Shown here in pieces: positions 1-12,106 of a stretch of 59,513 nucleotides of DNA. The DNA is from Ruminococcus bromii (GTDB taxonomy: Bacteria > Bacillota > Clostridia > Oscillospirales > Acutalibacteraceae): positions 1 to 59,513 of the forward strand of contig NZ_NNBY01000051.1 of the NCBI RefSeq assembly GCF_002834235.1, given 5' to 3'. The stretch's first letter is position 1. Each line of letters starts with the position of its first letter. The notes under the pieces were generated by a model that saw nothing but the letters and a program-made list of their open reading frames with translations, was not told the DNA's origin and did no database searches. Both the position numbers and the translations under genes were made by a program.

Positions 1-193
1 TAGGACCTTGAAAATTGAACAACGAGAAAATAGTAAAGAAACCCGTAATGACTTTGAGGAAAGCTCAAAGAATTACAGTGAGATGTACACTAAAAAGCAT
101 CAGGAATTACGGATATAGTCAGTGACATATTCGTCAATGAGCGATTAAAGCTCTGAAATTGATTTGAACAGTCGAAAGGCTGTTGAGATACAA
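1..193 (+). other. 16S rRNA leader with processing-stem arm
   Basis: This is transcribed leader before the 16S rRNA. Bases 2-26 are complementary to 1798-1822, just after the 16S, with a few mismatches, so the two form the long stem that RNase III cuts to release pre-16S. The operon promoters lie outside the window to the left. Confidence 0.8.
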
Positions 194-1835
<1,642 letters not shown>

Positions 1836-1911
1836 GGGGGTATAGCTCAGCTGGGAGAGCACCTGCTTTGCAAGCAGGGGGTCAGCGGTTCGATCCCGCT
1901 TATCTCCACCA
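1836..1911 (+). tRNA. tRNA-Ala (anticodon TGC)
   Basis: Seventy-six bases fold into a standard cloverleaf. The 7-bp acceptor stem (GGGGGTA with TATCTCC) has two G-U pairs, the anticodon loop is TTTGCAA with anticodon TGC, the T loop is TTCGATC, and CCA is encoded. It lies in the 16S-23S spacer, the usual place for tRNA-Ala and tRNA-Ile in Firmicutes. Confidence 0.97.
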
Positions 1912-1966
1912 TGAAAAGCAACAGCTTTTCAACAACGGCTTAAGAAATAACGAGCCAAACCAATAT

Positions 1967-2043
<77 letters not shown>

Positions 2044-2429
2044 TATAGAAGAGCCGAGGTTCGGAGCCCGAAAATAACGACCGGCGAGGACTAAGATGTG
2101 AAAATCACGCAAGTGATTGAAACATATTAGACGAGTGGGAGTTATTTGAGGAGAAGCGAAGAACAACGAGGCTTGACATCATCAAGTCTAAAATCTCTTC
2201 TAAAAAGCACCTTGAAAACTGAATAAAGAAGCAGATAAAGCGAGAAAAGTATTAGTTATACAGGTAAACAAACTCAAATGATAATTTGAATGCGTAAACC
2301 ATAGGTAAAAAATACTACAATTAAGCTTAAGGGTAATAAGAAGATTAGTTAATAAACTAAAGGCTTATTAAACTGCGAAAAGAGTAATTAACATTACAAG
2401 AAAAAGAAGAACCAAAGATATCTCATAAT
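2044..2429 (+). other. tRNA-23S spacer with 23S processing-stem arm
   Basis: Transcribed spacer of about 390 bases with no gene. Bases 2209-2227 pair with 5353-5371 downstream of the 23S, forming the pre-23S processing stem. The A-rich remainder shows nothing else recognisable. Confidence 0.7.
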
Positions 2430-5258
<2,829 letters not shown>

Positions 5259-5420
5259 CAAGATTTCTTTGGTCAGCTGTGTAGTATATACTTTAACCCG
5301 ATTGGTCATTCCAATATGAATTTAACTAATCTTTCTTCTTAATCTTCTTTCCTTTATTCAGTTTTCAGGGTGTTTACCCTTTTATATACACCGAGTAATC
5401 GGTGGTTCATTTGAACTTTC
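5259..5420 (+). other. 23S trailer, no 5S gene seen
   Basis: Bases 5353-5371 pair with 2209-2227 to close the 23S processing stem. A 5S rRNA normally follows within 100-200 bases, but nothing resembling one was found before the terminator at 5421. The 5S must be encoded elsewhere for this operon. Confidence 0.65.
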
Positions 5421-5447
5421 AGCACCACATAATGTGGTGCTTTTTTG
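5421..5447 (+). terminator. rRNA operon terminator
   Basis: Perfect 9-bp hairpin (agcaccaca / tgtggtgct) with a three-base loop followed by a run of six T. It is the expected end of the rRNA transcript. Confidence 0.85.
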
Positions 5448-5478
5448 TTACCTTTTTAAATTATTTTACAATTATAAT

Positions 5479-5518
5479 AGCGGAAGTAATGTACAAACAC
5501 ATTGCTTCCGCTGTTTTT
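5479..5518 (+). terminator. second hairpin terminator after the rRNA operon
   Basis: A 14-bp stem with one G-T wobble (agcggaagtaatgt / acattgcttccgct), a short loop and six T on the plus strand. It is probably a back-up terminator for the rRNA operon. Confidence 0.75.
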
Positions 5519-5657
5519 TGATTGGTCTTTAGTGTCATCTTAATATAGTACATCTCGGGATTAAAGTTGTTCCTTATCTTTACTATCTTCTTGAACATGG
5601 TGCGGTGCTACACCGCATAACGAGTAGTTAAGATGAGATGATAACTTACCTCGGGTA
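5519..5657. other. intergenic region with short palindromes
   Basis: No gene seen. It contains the small palindrome gcggtgctacaccgc near 5602, the same core that recurs in repeat family B at 5697. Confidence 0.4.
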
Positions 5658-5867
5658 TTAGAGCTTATCGCTTTTCAAACTGTCTTCACGAACCGGGAAC
5701 GGTGCTACACCGCTGATGTAGGGATAGAGTTCTTCGTATGAATCAGCCTGTTCTTCGTTTTGTACAGCCGTTGGAATAAGTCCTGTGCAATCCTGATTTG
5801 AACAGGTGTTAAGCTCTAAATCACTTGGTGTTAAAATCTTTTTGTAATCGGGTACTTTGCGTTTCAT
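5658..5867 (-). CDS. small protein of unknown function
   Basis: Sixty-nine residues starting at the ATG at 5867, which has a good ribosome-binding site (aaggaag, seven bases upstream). A GTG two codons earlier is the alternative start. The body is polar, with two cysteines in a CSNQDCTGLIP stretch and an acidic segment ending ELYPYI; the style suggests a real small protein of Clostridia, but I cannot name a family. The last roughly 18 residues (GVAPFPVREDSL) are encoded by a copy of intergenic repeat family B, so the natural C-terminus was probably near YPYIS and has been extended by repeat insertion. It is transcribed away from the rRNA operon. Confidence 0.6.
   Translation of the reverse strand: MKRKVPDYKKILTPSDLELNTCSNQDCTGLIPTAVQNEEQADSYEELYPYISGVAPFPVREDSLKSDKL
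5672..5716. repeat. repeat family B copy (caaactgtcttcacgaacc type)
   Basis: It matches other copies at 38550, 38645, 46903 and 50618: caaactgtcttcacgaacc, then ggaac, then a small palindrome (cggtgctacaccg). Here it overlaps the 3' end of the small gene on the minus strand. Confidence 0.65.
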
Positions 5868-5923
5868 CTGCACACTTCCTTTGTTATAGTGTGCAAAATT
5901 TTAATTAAAATATTCGTATAGCT

Positions 5924-6355
5924 CTATAAGATACTATTTTTATAGCTGATTGTGATGTGGCAGACTGCGAAAAGTATTGAAAAGATTATGAGCGGAATGT
6001 GCAGTAGCATTATACCGCTGAAAATAAATATTGCAGATGGGATTATTGAGAGAGCAAGTGCTTTAAAAAGCGATTCGGACTTGCCGCAAGCAAACCAAAT
6101 TATGCAGTAAAGCGACACAAGAAAGCCGTTGACTGTCAGATAAACCGAAAGTGCATTGTCAAACCAAAATCCAAAATACAGCACATTGATTACCATAAAG
6201 CCGAATGAACCAAATCTGCTGATTTGTTCAAACAATTCAAGTGTTTTGTTCTCAAATTTATTTTGAAAGCCGTCTTTGCATTTTATTGCATAAATAATGT
6301 TGGGAATCATAATGACCACCAAAATAAGCAATCCGTAAATGTTAAGCCAATCCAT
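5924..6355 (-). CDS. small integral membrane protein
   Basis: 143 residues from the ATG at 6355, preceded by agggtga five bases upstream. The in-frame ATG six codons earlier lacks such a site. Four hydrophobic segments are visible, near residues 4-23 (NIYGLLILVVIMIPNI), 47-66, 72-90 and 100-130, so it is a polytopic membrane protein. No catalytic motif is recognised. It lies downstream of, and on the same strand as, the HAD phosphatase (57 bp gap) and is probably co-transcribed with it. Function unknown. Confidence 0.75.
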   Translation of the reverse strand: MDWLNIYGLLILVVIMIPNIIYAIKCKDGFQNKFENKTLELFEQISRFGSFGFMVINVLYFGFWFDNALSVYLTVNGFLVSLYCIIWFACGKSESLFKALALSIIPSAIFIFSGIMLLHIPLIIFSILFAVCHITISYKNSIL

Positions 6356-6412
6356 ATTATCACCCTGTAGCAAAACTGCACCCGTAAAATCAGGTGCAGT
6401 TGAATTCTTTTA

Positions 6413-7141
6413 TTACTTTACAATAAGTTTCTTGATTTTGTACACATCGCCGTCCATAACCTTATATGTACTGCGGAGTTCGCCGTCAATCTCGGGTGAA
6501 ATGCTCTGGTGAATGTACAGGCTGTCGATACCGAAATCAGCCGCACCGCCGATATCGCTGATATAGTCGTTGCCAATCATAATTGACTCGCTCTTTTCAA
6601 GTCCGTAACGGTCAAAAAGTGTTTTGAAATATTTTTCGTCAGGCTTAGAGCATTCTTCGTCAGAGCTGATGCAAATGCCGTCAAAATATTTTGTCAGATC
6701 AAACATATTCAGCTCATTTTCTGTGAATGAACGCTGTGCGTTTGAAAGAAGATAAACCTTTTTGCCCTTTGCCTTGAGAGTGTCGAGAAGATCAAGTACA
6801 CCGTCATAAAGCTTGATGTACTTTGTTGAGTAGCAACGGAATGCTTCGGCAATAAAAAGCACCTCGGCTTTTGTAACCTTAACGCCTTTCTGTGTAAATA
6901 GCTTACGGAAAACTTTTTCGATTTTGATGTCAACAACTTTTGTGTCGGGAGACTTTTTGAGAACAGCCTTTTTTTCAGCCTGAACAAGTCTGTCGTACTC
7001 TTCGTTAAGCTCGTCATAGGTGTAGTGTGCACCCTTGTAGGCATAGAGAATGGCAATTTTCTTCCACAAATCATCGTTCCATTCATCTGTATTAATGTCG
7101 ATAAGAGTGCCGTATAAGTCAAAAATATAATTATTGTACAT
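6413..7141 (-). CDS. HAD-superfamily hydrolase (subclass IA)
   Basis: 242 residues, a predicted cytoplasmic phosphatase of the haloacid dehalogenase fold. Motif I is FDLYGTLI (nucleophile Asp8; the usual second Asp is Tyr, as in haloacid dehalogenases and many clostridial HAD-IA proteins). Motif II is LLSNAQ, motif III is the Lys of CSKPDEKYF, and motif IV is GNDYISDIGGA. The helical cap lies between motifs I and II (about residues 20-120), which defines subclass IA. Substrate cannot be told from sequence; small phosphates or nucleotides are typical. The start has ggagga eight bases upstream. Its promoter is back-to-back with that of nth. Confidence 0.88.
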   Translation of the reverse strand: MYNNYIFDLYGTLIDINTDEWNDDLWKKIAILYAYKGAHYTYDELNEEYDRLVQAEKKAVLKKSPDTKVVDIKIEKVFRKLFTQKGVKVTKAEVLFIAEAFRCYSTKYIKLYDGVLDLLDTLKAKGKKVYLLSNAQRSFTENELNMFDLTKYFDGICISSDEECSKPDEKYFKTLFDRYGLEKSESIMIGNDYISDIGGAADFGIDSLYIHQSISPEIDGELRSTYKVMDGDVYKIKKLIVK

Positions 7142-7181
7142 TTTTTGTCCTCCGAAACAAATTTCTAACTTTTATGCATCT

Positions 7182-7210
7182 ATTGTATCAGTTTTTTATT
7201 CTGATTGCAA
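7182..7210 (-). promoter_or_regulatory. sigma-A type promoter of the HAD gene
   Basis: Read on the minus strand: -35 TTGCAA (7210-7205), a 17-base spacer, -10 TACAAT (7187-7182). The -35 hexamer is the same palindromic TTGCAA used by the divergent nth promoter. Confidence 0.65.
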
Positions 7211-7233
7211 TAGCAGAATTTTTGTGTTATACT
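7205..7233 (+). promoter_or_regulatory. sigma-A type promoter of nth
   Basis: -35 TTGCAA (7205-7210), a 17-base spacer, -10 TATACT (7228-7233). It shares its -35 with the opposite-strand promoter, so the two polymerases should exclude each other. Confidence 0.65.
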
Positions 7234-7290
7234 GGAGAAAACAGTATTTAATCGCATTTTTTGCATTTTTTAAAATTACGGGGTGAATTT

Positions 7291-7917
7291 ATGACTAAAA
7301 AAGAAATTGCCGTGAACGCTGTTCATGCCTTGAAAAAAGAATATCCCGACGCAATATGTTCGCTTGTCTACACAGATCCGTTGCAGCTGCTCATTGCAAC
7401 AAGGCTTGCCGCTCAATGCACGGACGCAAGGGTTAATATGGTCACTCCTTCGTTGTTTGACAGGTTCAAAACTGCTCAGGATTTTGCCGACTCAACTCCC
7501 GAAGAAGTTGCTGAGTATATAAAAAGCTGCGGACTTTATAAGACTAAATCAAAAGATATTGTTGAAATGGCAAGAATGCTTTGTGACGATTTCGGCGGTG
7601 TCGTTCCCGATAATATTGACGATTTGACAAAACTCCCCGGAATCGGCAGAAAAACCGCAAATCTTGTGTGCGGTGACATTTTCGGTCAGCCTGCGGTTGT
7701 GGTTGATACACATTGCATACGCATTACAAAAAGGCTCGGACTTCACGATTTAAAGGATCAGAAAAAGATTGAATTTGCATTGCGTGAGCTCTTGCCGCCC
7801 GATGAAAGCAATGACTTTTGTCACCGACTTGTTCTGCACGGCAGAGCAGTCTGCACCGCAAGAAAGGCAAAATGTGAAGAATGCTGTATGAACGGATTTT
7901 GCCCAAAGAAAATCTGA
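7291..7917 (+). CDS. nth: endonuclease III (DNA glycosylase/AP lyase)
   Basis: 208 residues; a base-excision repair enzyme that removes oxidised pyrimidines and cleaves at abasic sites. The helix-hairpin-helix LPGIGRKTANLV carries the catalytic Lys121, Asp139 follows in VVDTHCIR, and the C-terminus has the four-Cys [4Fe-4S] cluster motif C-x6-C-x2-C-x5-C. The start is the ATG at 7291 (ggggtga upstream), not the TTG ten codons earlier. It is followed after 13 bases by the Cof-type phosphatase on the same strand, so the two are probably an operon. Confidence 0.96.
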   Translation: MTKKEIAVNAVHALKKEYPDAICSLVYTDPLQLLIATRLAAQCTDARVNMVTPSLFDRFKTAQDFADSTPEEVAEYIKSCGLYKTKSKDIVEMARMLCDDFGGVVPDNIDDLTKLPGIGRKTANLVCGDIFGQPAVVVDTHCIRITKRLGLHDLKDQKKIEFALRELLPPDESNDFCHRLVLHGRAVCTARKAKCEECCMNGFCPKKI

Positions 7918-7930
7918 CAGAGGGATTTGT

Positions 7931-8764
7931 ATGGATAAGATGAAAGATATAAAGCTGATTGCACTTGACCTTGACGGCACAACTCTTGCCGACAGCGACA
8001 CCTTGAGCAAACGAACGCAAACTGCCATTGAATCTGCGATAAAAAGCGGAATAACCGTTGTTGCGGCAAGCGGCAGACCGTTCGTCATGATGCCCGATAG
8101 CGTGATGAACATTGTCGGTCTGGACTATGCGATTACCTCGAACGGCGCTGTAATAAGCAAGTGCGGTAAAACGGTTCACCGTTCGCTGATTTTACCCGAT
8201 GATGTGTTGAAAATTCTTGGTGCTGTGCGTAATGACGATGTTATTCTTGAGGGATTTATTGACGGATTTACATATGCCGATGTCAGATATGTGCATAGAC
8301 CGCTTGACTACGGCTGTGAGCCTGAATATTTTGAATACACCCGTTCATGCCACGGCAAGATTGTCGATATGAGAAGCTTTTTGAGCAAGCATAGAAATGA
8401 GCTTGACCTCATCAGCATTATAAGTACGGACGAAAAGCTTCGCAACAGGCTGTGGAACAGTATCGAAAAAGCTTGCAACAGCGTTGAAATTACGACTTCA
8501 ACCGACCATTTTGTTGAGATTATGTCGGCAGAGGCATCAAAGGCGAAGGCACTCCTGCGTTTGTGTGACTTTTTGAATATCGGCATGGAAAATGTCTGCG
8601 CCTGCGGAAATGCCGATAATGATGCCGACATGATTGCCGAGTCGGGACTTGGTGCGGCTGTTGAAAACGCAAGTCAAAAATGCCTTGACCGTGCCGATAT
8701 CGTAATCCCGTCAAATAATAACGATGGTGTTGCACAATTGATTGAGAAAATTATTAAAAATTGA
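7931..8764 (+). CDS. Cof-type HAD-IIB phosphatase
   Basis: 277 residues. Motif I LIALDLDGTTL (nucleophile and acid Asp), motif II ASGRP, and motif IV GNADNDADMI define the HAD-IIB/Cof family, with the alpha/beta cap between motifs II and III. These enzymes are cytoplasmic phosphatases of sugar phosphates, nucleotides, or cofactors such as pyridoxal phosphate and FMN; substrate not predictable. A second member of the family lies at 39663. The start has gaggg upstream; the ATG three codons in is the alternative. Confidence 0.92.
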   Translation: MDKMKDIKLIALDLDGTTLADSDTLSKRTQTAIESAIKSGITVVAASGRPFVMMPDSVMNIVGLDYAITSNGAVISKCGKTVHRSLILPDDVLKILGAVRNDDVILEGFIDGFTYADVRYVHRPLDYGCEPEYFEYTRSCHGKIVDMRSFLSKHRNELDLISIISTDEKLRNRLWNSIEKACNSVEITTSTDHFVEIMSAEASKAKALLRLCDFLNIGMENVCACGNADNDADMIAESGLGAAVENASQKCLDRADIVIPSNNNDGVAQLIEKIIKN

Positions 8765-8802
8765 TTGTAATAATGCGGCGGTAATTTCATATAAATAAAA
8801 AC

Positions 8803-8885
8803 AGTCGGGAAGACATTGTTTTGCATTTTGCAAACTGTCTTCCCGACTTTCATTTTCCATTTTCAACTTTTCGTTTTCAATTTTT
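8803..8885. repeat. repeat family A copy (GTCGGGAAGACA stem-loop)
   Basis: A long hairpin (agtcgggaagac.. / ..gtcttcccgact, 8803-8848) encloses ttgcattttgcaaa and is followed by the characteristic cattttccattttcaac tail. Related copies are at 44728, 50345 and 55536. It sits between two convergent genes and could act as a terminator, although neither side has a perfect T-run. The tail overlaps the 3' end of the DUF3783 gene. Confidence 0.75.
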
Positions 8886-9252
8886 TAAGCATTTCCTCAT
8901 GGTCGGCTTTAAGTGCTTTGATAAGCGTCAGACTGTCCCAATCTTTGCTTGTGGGAGTAATAACCGCCTTGAGCGGAACTCGTCCGACACCGCACTTGTT
9001 CAGTGCCTTGATGAGCGAATCAATTGTCTTATTCGTGAAATTGTGCATGACAATCATTTCTTCGTCAAAGCCGTCACCGTCAAACTTTTCTGCCACAGGC
9101 TCAACGCCCTCGATGCCTGCAAGGAAGCCGATAGGCTGATTGAAATCTTCTTTTTCAACCTTTTTAACCTGAATTTTCAACGGCATAAGCGCAAACTTTG
9201 CCTTGCGAAATCTTTCGTCCGAAAAGTTGTAAAACATAGCAAGTTCTTTCAT
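8863..9252 (-). CDS. DUF3783-containing protein
   Basis: 129 residues from the ATG at 9252 (ggtgaagat directly upstream, overlapping the lepA stop). The open frame extends further upstream, but only through the lepA 3' end in another frame. The sequence matches the DUF3783 style (MKELAMFYNF, then FNQPIGFLAG and MIVMHNFTNKTIDSLIKALN). The role of this family is unknown. It is separated from lepA by ten bases, so it is translationally coupled to LepA. The last few residues (KLKTKS) fall in the A-rich arm of a family A repeat. Confidence 0.8.
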   Translation of the reverse strand: MKELAMFYNFSDERFRKAKFALMPLKIQVKKVEKEDFNQPIGFLAGIEGVEPVAEKFDGDGFDEEMIVMHNFTNKTIDSLIKALNKCGVGRVPLKAVITPTSKDWDSLTLIKALKADHEEMLKKLKTKS

Positions 9253-9262
9253 ATCTTCACCG

Positions 9263-11074
9263 TTAATCCGTATCAAGCTTGAGAACCGCCATAAATGCCT
9301 CCTGCGGAACTTCAACAGAACCGAGCTGGCGCATACGCTTTTTACCTTCTTTTTGCTTTTCAAGGAGTTTTTTCTTACGGGAAATATCACCGCCGTAGCA
9401 CTTGGCAAGTACATCCTTACGCATAGCCTTTACGGTTTCTCTGGCAATAATTTTACCGCCGATGCAAGCCTGAATCGGAATTTCAAAAAGCTGTCTCGGA
9501 ATCTTTTCCTTTAACTTCTCAGCCATCTTTCTTGCCCTTGAATATGCCTTGTCGGCGTGAATGATGAACGAAAGTGCATCGACAACCTCGCCGTTAAGCA
9601 TAATATCGAGCTTAACAAGGTTGCTCTGAACATATTCTTTAAGCTCATAGTCGAATGATGCATAACCTCTTGTGCGTGATTTGAGCGTGTCGAAAAAGTC
9701 GTAGATTATCTCGGCAAGAGGAAGTACATAGTGTAAATCAACACGGTCGGCATCAATATACTGCATATCGACAAAAGTTCCTCGTCTGTCCTGACAAAGC
9801 TCCATAATATTGCCGACATATTCCTTAGGTGCATAGATGTGAGCGTCTGTTACAGGCTCTTCCGCCATTTGAATAAGTGACGGATCGGGGTAGTTTGTCG
9901 GGTTGTCAATCATCTCAACTGTACCATCTGTGCGTGTGATTCTGTAAATTACACTCGGTGCGGTTGTGATGAGGTCAAGCTGATATTCTCTTTCAAGTCG
10001 CTCCTGAATAATTTCCATGTGGAGCAGTCCCAAAAATCCGCAACGGAAACCGAATCCGAGGGCAACCGATGTTTCGGGATCAAACGAAAGAGCGGCATCG
10101 TTAAGCTGAAGCTTTTCAAGCGCATCTTTAAGGTCGCCGTATCTTGCGCCGTCAACAGGATAGATACCGCAGAAAACCATAGGCTGTGCCTCACGGTAGC
10201 CGGGGAGCGGTTCTTCTGCGGGATTTGATGTGAGTGTAACCGTGTCGCCGACCTTTGCGTCTGCAAGAGTCTTGATTGAACCCGTGATGTAGCCAACCTC
10301 GCCTGCATAAAGACCGTCGGTCTTTTCGGGGGCGGTTGCGTGCATAAGTCCGCACTCAACAACATTGAACACACTGCCCGTTGCCATAAGCTTGAATTCA
10401 TCGCCCGGATGAATCTGTCCCTCTTTGAGCCTTACATATATAATTACGCCCTTGTAGCTGTCGTAGTAGCTGTCAAAAATCAATGCACGCAGAGGAGCGT
10501 TGATGTCGCCTGTCGGAGCAGGAATATCGTGAACAACCTTTTCAAGAACTGCGTGAATGTTGATTCCTGCCTTTGCGGAAATTTTCGGAGCATCCTCGGC
10601 AGGAATACCGATTACATCTTCAATTTCCTGAATAACCCTGTCGGGGTCGGCACTCGGCAAATCAATTTTGTTGACAACGGGAACAATTTCAAGTCCGCTG
10701 TCAACGGCAAGATATGTGTTTGCAAGAGTCTGCGCCTCAATGCCCTGTGATGCGTCAACAACAAGAATAGCGCCCTCACAAGCTGCCAGTGAACGGGAAA
10801 CCTCGTAATTGAAGTCAACATGACCGGGGGTGTCGATGAGGTTAAAAAGATATTCTTCGCCGTCATCGGCTTTGTAGATAACGCTTACCGCCCTCGCCTT
10901 GATTGTAATGCCGCGCTCACGCTCAAGGTCCATGTCATCAAGCAGCTGCGCCTCCATATCCCTTTCGGAAACGGAGTTGGTCTGCTCAAGAATTCTGTCC
11001 GCAAGCGTACTCTTGCCGTGGTCAATGTGAGCAATAATGCTGAAATTTCTTGTTTTATCCTGTGGAAAAGACAA
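9263..11074 (-). CDS. lepA: elongation factor 4 (LepA), ribosomal back-translocase
   Basis: 603 residues, normal length. The GTPase has G1 [10 protein letters not shown]2 with GITIKA, G3 DTPGH and G4 NKIDLP, followed by the EF-G-like domains and the LepA-specific C-terminal domain ([19 protein letters not shown]). It binds stalled ribosomes and is membrane-associated in some bacteria. The start appears to be TTG at 11074: aggtga lies six bases upstream and no ATG precedes the P-loop. It heads a two-gene operon with the DUF3783 gene. Confidence 0.97.
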   Translation of the reverse strand: MSFPQDKTRNFSIIAHIDHGKSTLADRILEQTNSVSERDMEAQLLDDMDLERERGITIKARAVSVIYKADDGEEYLFNLIDTPGHVDFNYEVSRSLAACEGAILVVDASQGIEAQTLANTYLAVDSGLEIVPVVNKIDLPSADPDRVIQEIEDVIGIPAEDAPKISAKAGINIHAVLEKVVHDIPAPTGDINAPLRALIFDSYYDSYKGVIIYVRLKEGQIHPGDEFKLMATGSVFNVVECGLMHATAPEKTDGLYAGEVGYITGSIKTLADAKVGDTVTLTSNPAEEPLPGYREAQPMVFCGIYPVDGARYGDLKDALEKLQLNDAALSFDPETSVALGFGFRCGFLGLLHMEIIQERLEREYQLDLITTAPSVIYRITRTDGTVEMIDNPTNYPDPSLIQMAEEPVTDAHIYAPKEYVGNIMELCQDRRGTFVDMQYIDADRVDLHYVLPLAEIIYDFFDTLKSRTRGYASFDYELKEYVQSNLVKLDIMLNGEVVDALSFIIHADKAYSRARKMAEKLKEKIPRQLFEIPIQACIGGKIIARETVKAMRKDVLAKCYGGDISRKKKLLEKQKEGKKRMRQLGSVEVPQEAFMAVLKLDTD

Positions 11075-11458
11075 TGCTAATCACCTTTTTCTTTAATGTC
11101 TGAATTTTAATGAGTTATGTTCTGTAAATTATTATACCAATTCTGCCGAATAAAGCAACCGTATTTGATTAAATCGGTGGGAGAAATTGTGACTCAAATC
11201 AGTAGCGGCGTTCAGTGAACGCCAATCGAAACGATTGTAAAATCGGTTCGATTAAATACAAACCATTTGTTTATCGTATGTTATTGATTAAAACGCTTAT
11301 TGCAGATGTATATTTGTTCGTTTTGGTTTTGCAACCAAAGCGAATGGCGGTCACTGACCGCCGCTACGGTTAAGCAATATTGATTTATTTATCATCATAA
11401 CTCCCTAAATTATAACATATGGCAATCTCTTTCACAAGCAAAAAATCGTTGCAGTATT
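11075..11458. other. intergenic region carrying a MITE-like element
   Basis: About 440 bases between divergent lepA and the C_GCAxxG gene. Apart from the repeat at 11202-11366 and the promoter at 11459, no gene is seen. Confidence 0.5.
11202..11366. repeat. MITE-like element, repeat family D
   Basis: The ends are inverted copies of about 23 bases (gtagcggcgttcagtgaacg at the left, its near complement at the right), and each end is itself a palindrome (ggcgttcagtgaacgcc; ggcggtcactgaccgcc). The left end continues ccaatcgaaacgattgtaaa, almost the same as the inner arm of the element at 55286-55415. No coding capacity. Confidence 0.7.
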
Positions 11459-11487
11459 TTGACCTCGGTGTTATACTTTGCTTATAT
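11459..11487 (+). promoter_or_regulatory. promoter of the C_GCAxxG gene
   Basis: -35 TTGACC, a 17-base spacer, -10 TTATAT; the start codon lies 30 bases downstream. Confidence 0.55.
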
Positions 11488-11516
11488 GAAATAACCCTAT
11501 AAAAGGAGAAATTGGT

Positions 11517-11972
11517 ATGACAAAAGGTGAAATTGCTAAGAATAATTTTATGCAGGGCTACAACTGCGCTCAGGCTGTATTGCTTGCATTTTGTGACGAT
11601 TTGGGCTTTGATGAACAGACTGCTCTTATGCTTGCGTCACCGTTTGGCGGCGGAATAGGCAGAATGCGTGAGGTCTGCGGTACTGTTACGGGAATGTATA
11701 TGGCTTTAGGTCTTGCAAGGGGTTACAGTGACAGCAAGGATAATGCCGACAAAAAGCGTGTCTACACCGAGGTTCAGCAGCTTGCCGAAAGGTTCAAAGA
11801 GGACAACGGTTCAATCATCTGCCGTGACCTTCTCGGTATGAGAGCAAAGGCAAAGGACAACCCGACTCCGTCTGAGAGAACAGAAAAATATTATGCCGCC
11901 CGTCCGTGCCCTGAATTGTGCAGATATGCAGCGGATTTGCTTGATGAATACTTAAAGAATAAAAAAGGCTGA
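11517..11972 (+). CDS. C_GCAxxG_C_C family protein (putative redox protein)
   Basis: 151 residues. It shows the family's cysteine pattern: Cys in GYNCAQAV (about 17), the glycine-rich FGGGIGRMREVCGTVTG (about Cys54), a Cys in IICRDLLG, and paired cysteines in RPCPELCRYAADLL near the C-terminus. The family (Pfam C_GCAxxG_C_C) is thought to be a redox or metal-binding protein, but its biochemical role is not established. Strong ribosome-binding site (aaaaggagaaa). It has its own promoter and stands alone before asnB. Confidence 0.9.
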   Translation: MTKGEIAKNNFMQGYNCAQAVLLAFCDDLGFDEQTALMLASPFGGGIGRMREVCGTVTGMYMALGLARGYSDSKDNADKKRVYTEVQQLAERFKEDNGSIICRDLLGMRAKAKDNPTPSERTEKYYAARPCPELCRYAADLLDEYLKNKKG

Positions 11973-12011
11973 GGGGCGTTGCTTTGATTTGAAACTTATG
12001 CCTGCAAACAG

Positions 12012-12040
12012 TTGAATTTGGGAATAAATTGTGATAAAAT
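12012..12040 (+). promoter_or_regulatory. promoter of asnB
   Basis: -35 TTGAAT, a 17-base spacer, -10 TAAAAT. The 15-base palindrome at 12053-12067 lies just after the expected start of transcription. Confidence 0.55.
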
Positions 12041-12052
12041 GTTTAAAATAGG

Positions 12053-12067
12053 GCATTAGTCTAATGC
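12053..12067. promoter_or_regulatory. palindrome in the asnB leader
   Basis: gcattagtctaatgc is a perfect 6-bp inverted repeat around three bases, a few bases past the predicted transcription start. It could be an operator or a small leader hairpin. Confidence 0.4.
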
Positions 12068-12106
12068 GGTTAATTTTGAAAATTACCTTGAAAGGGGAAT
12101 TGTGAT

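Noticed and set aside
9253..9414. N-terminal extension of the DUF3783 frame
   Set aside because: It covers the lepA 3' end in another frame; the ATG at 9252 has the ribosome-binding site and starts the conserved part.
10340..11080. Plus-strand open frames opposite lepA
   Set aside because: Shadows of the highly conserved lepA coding sequence.
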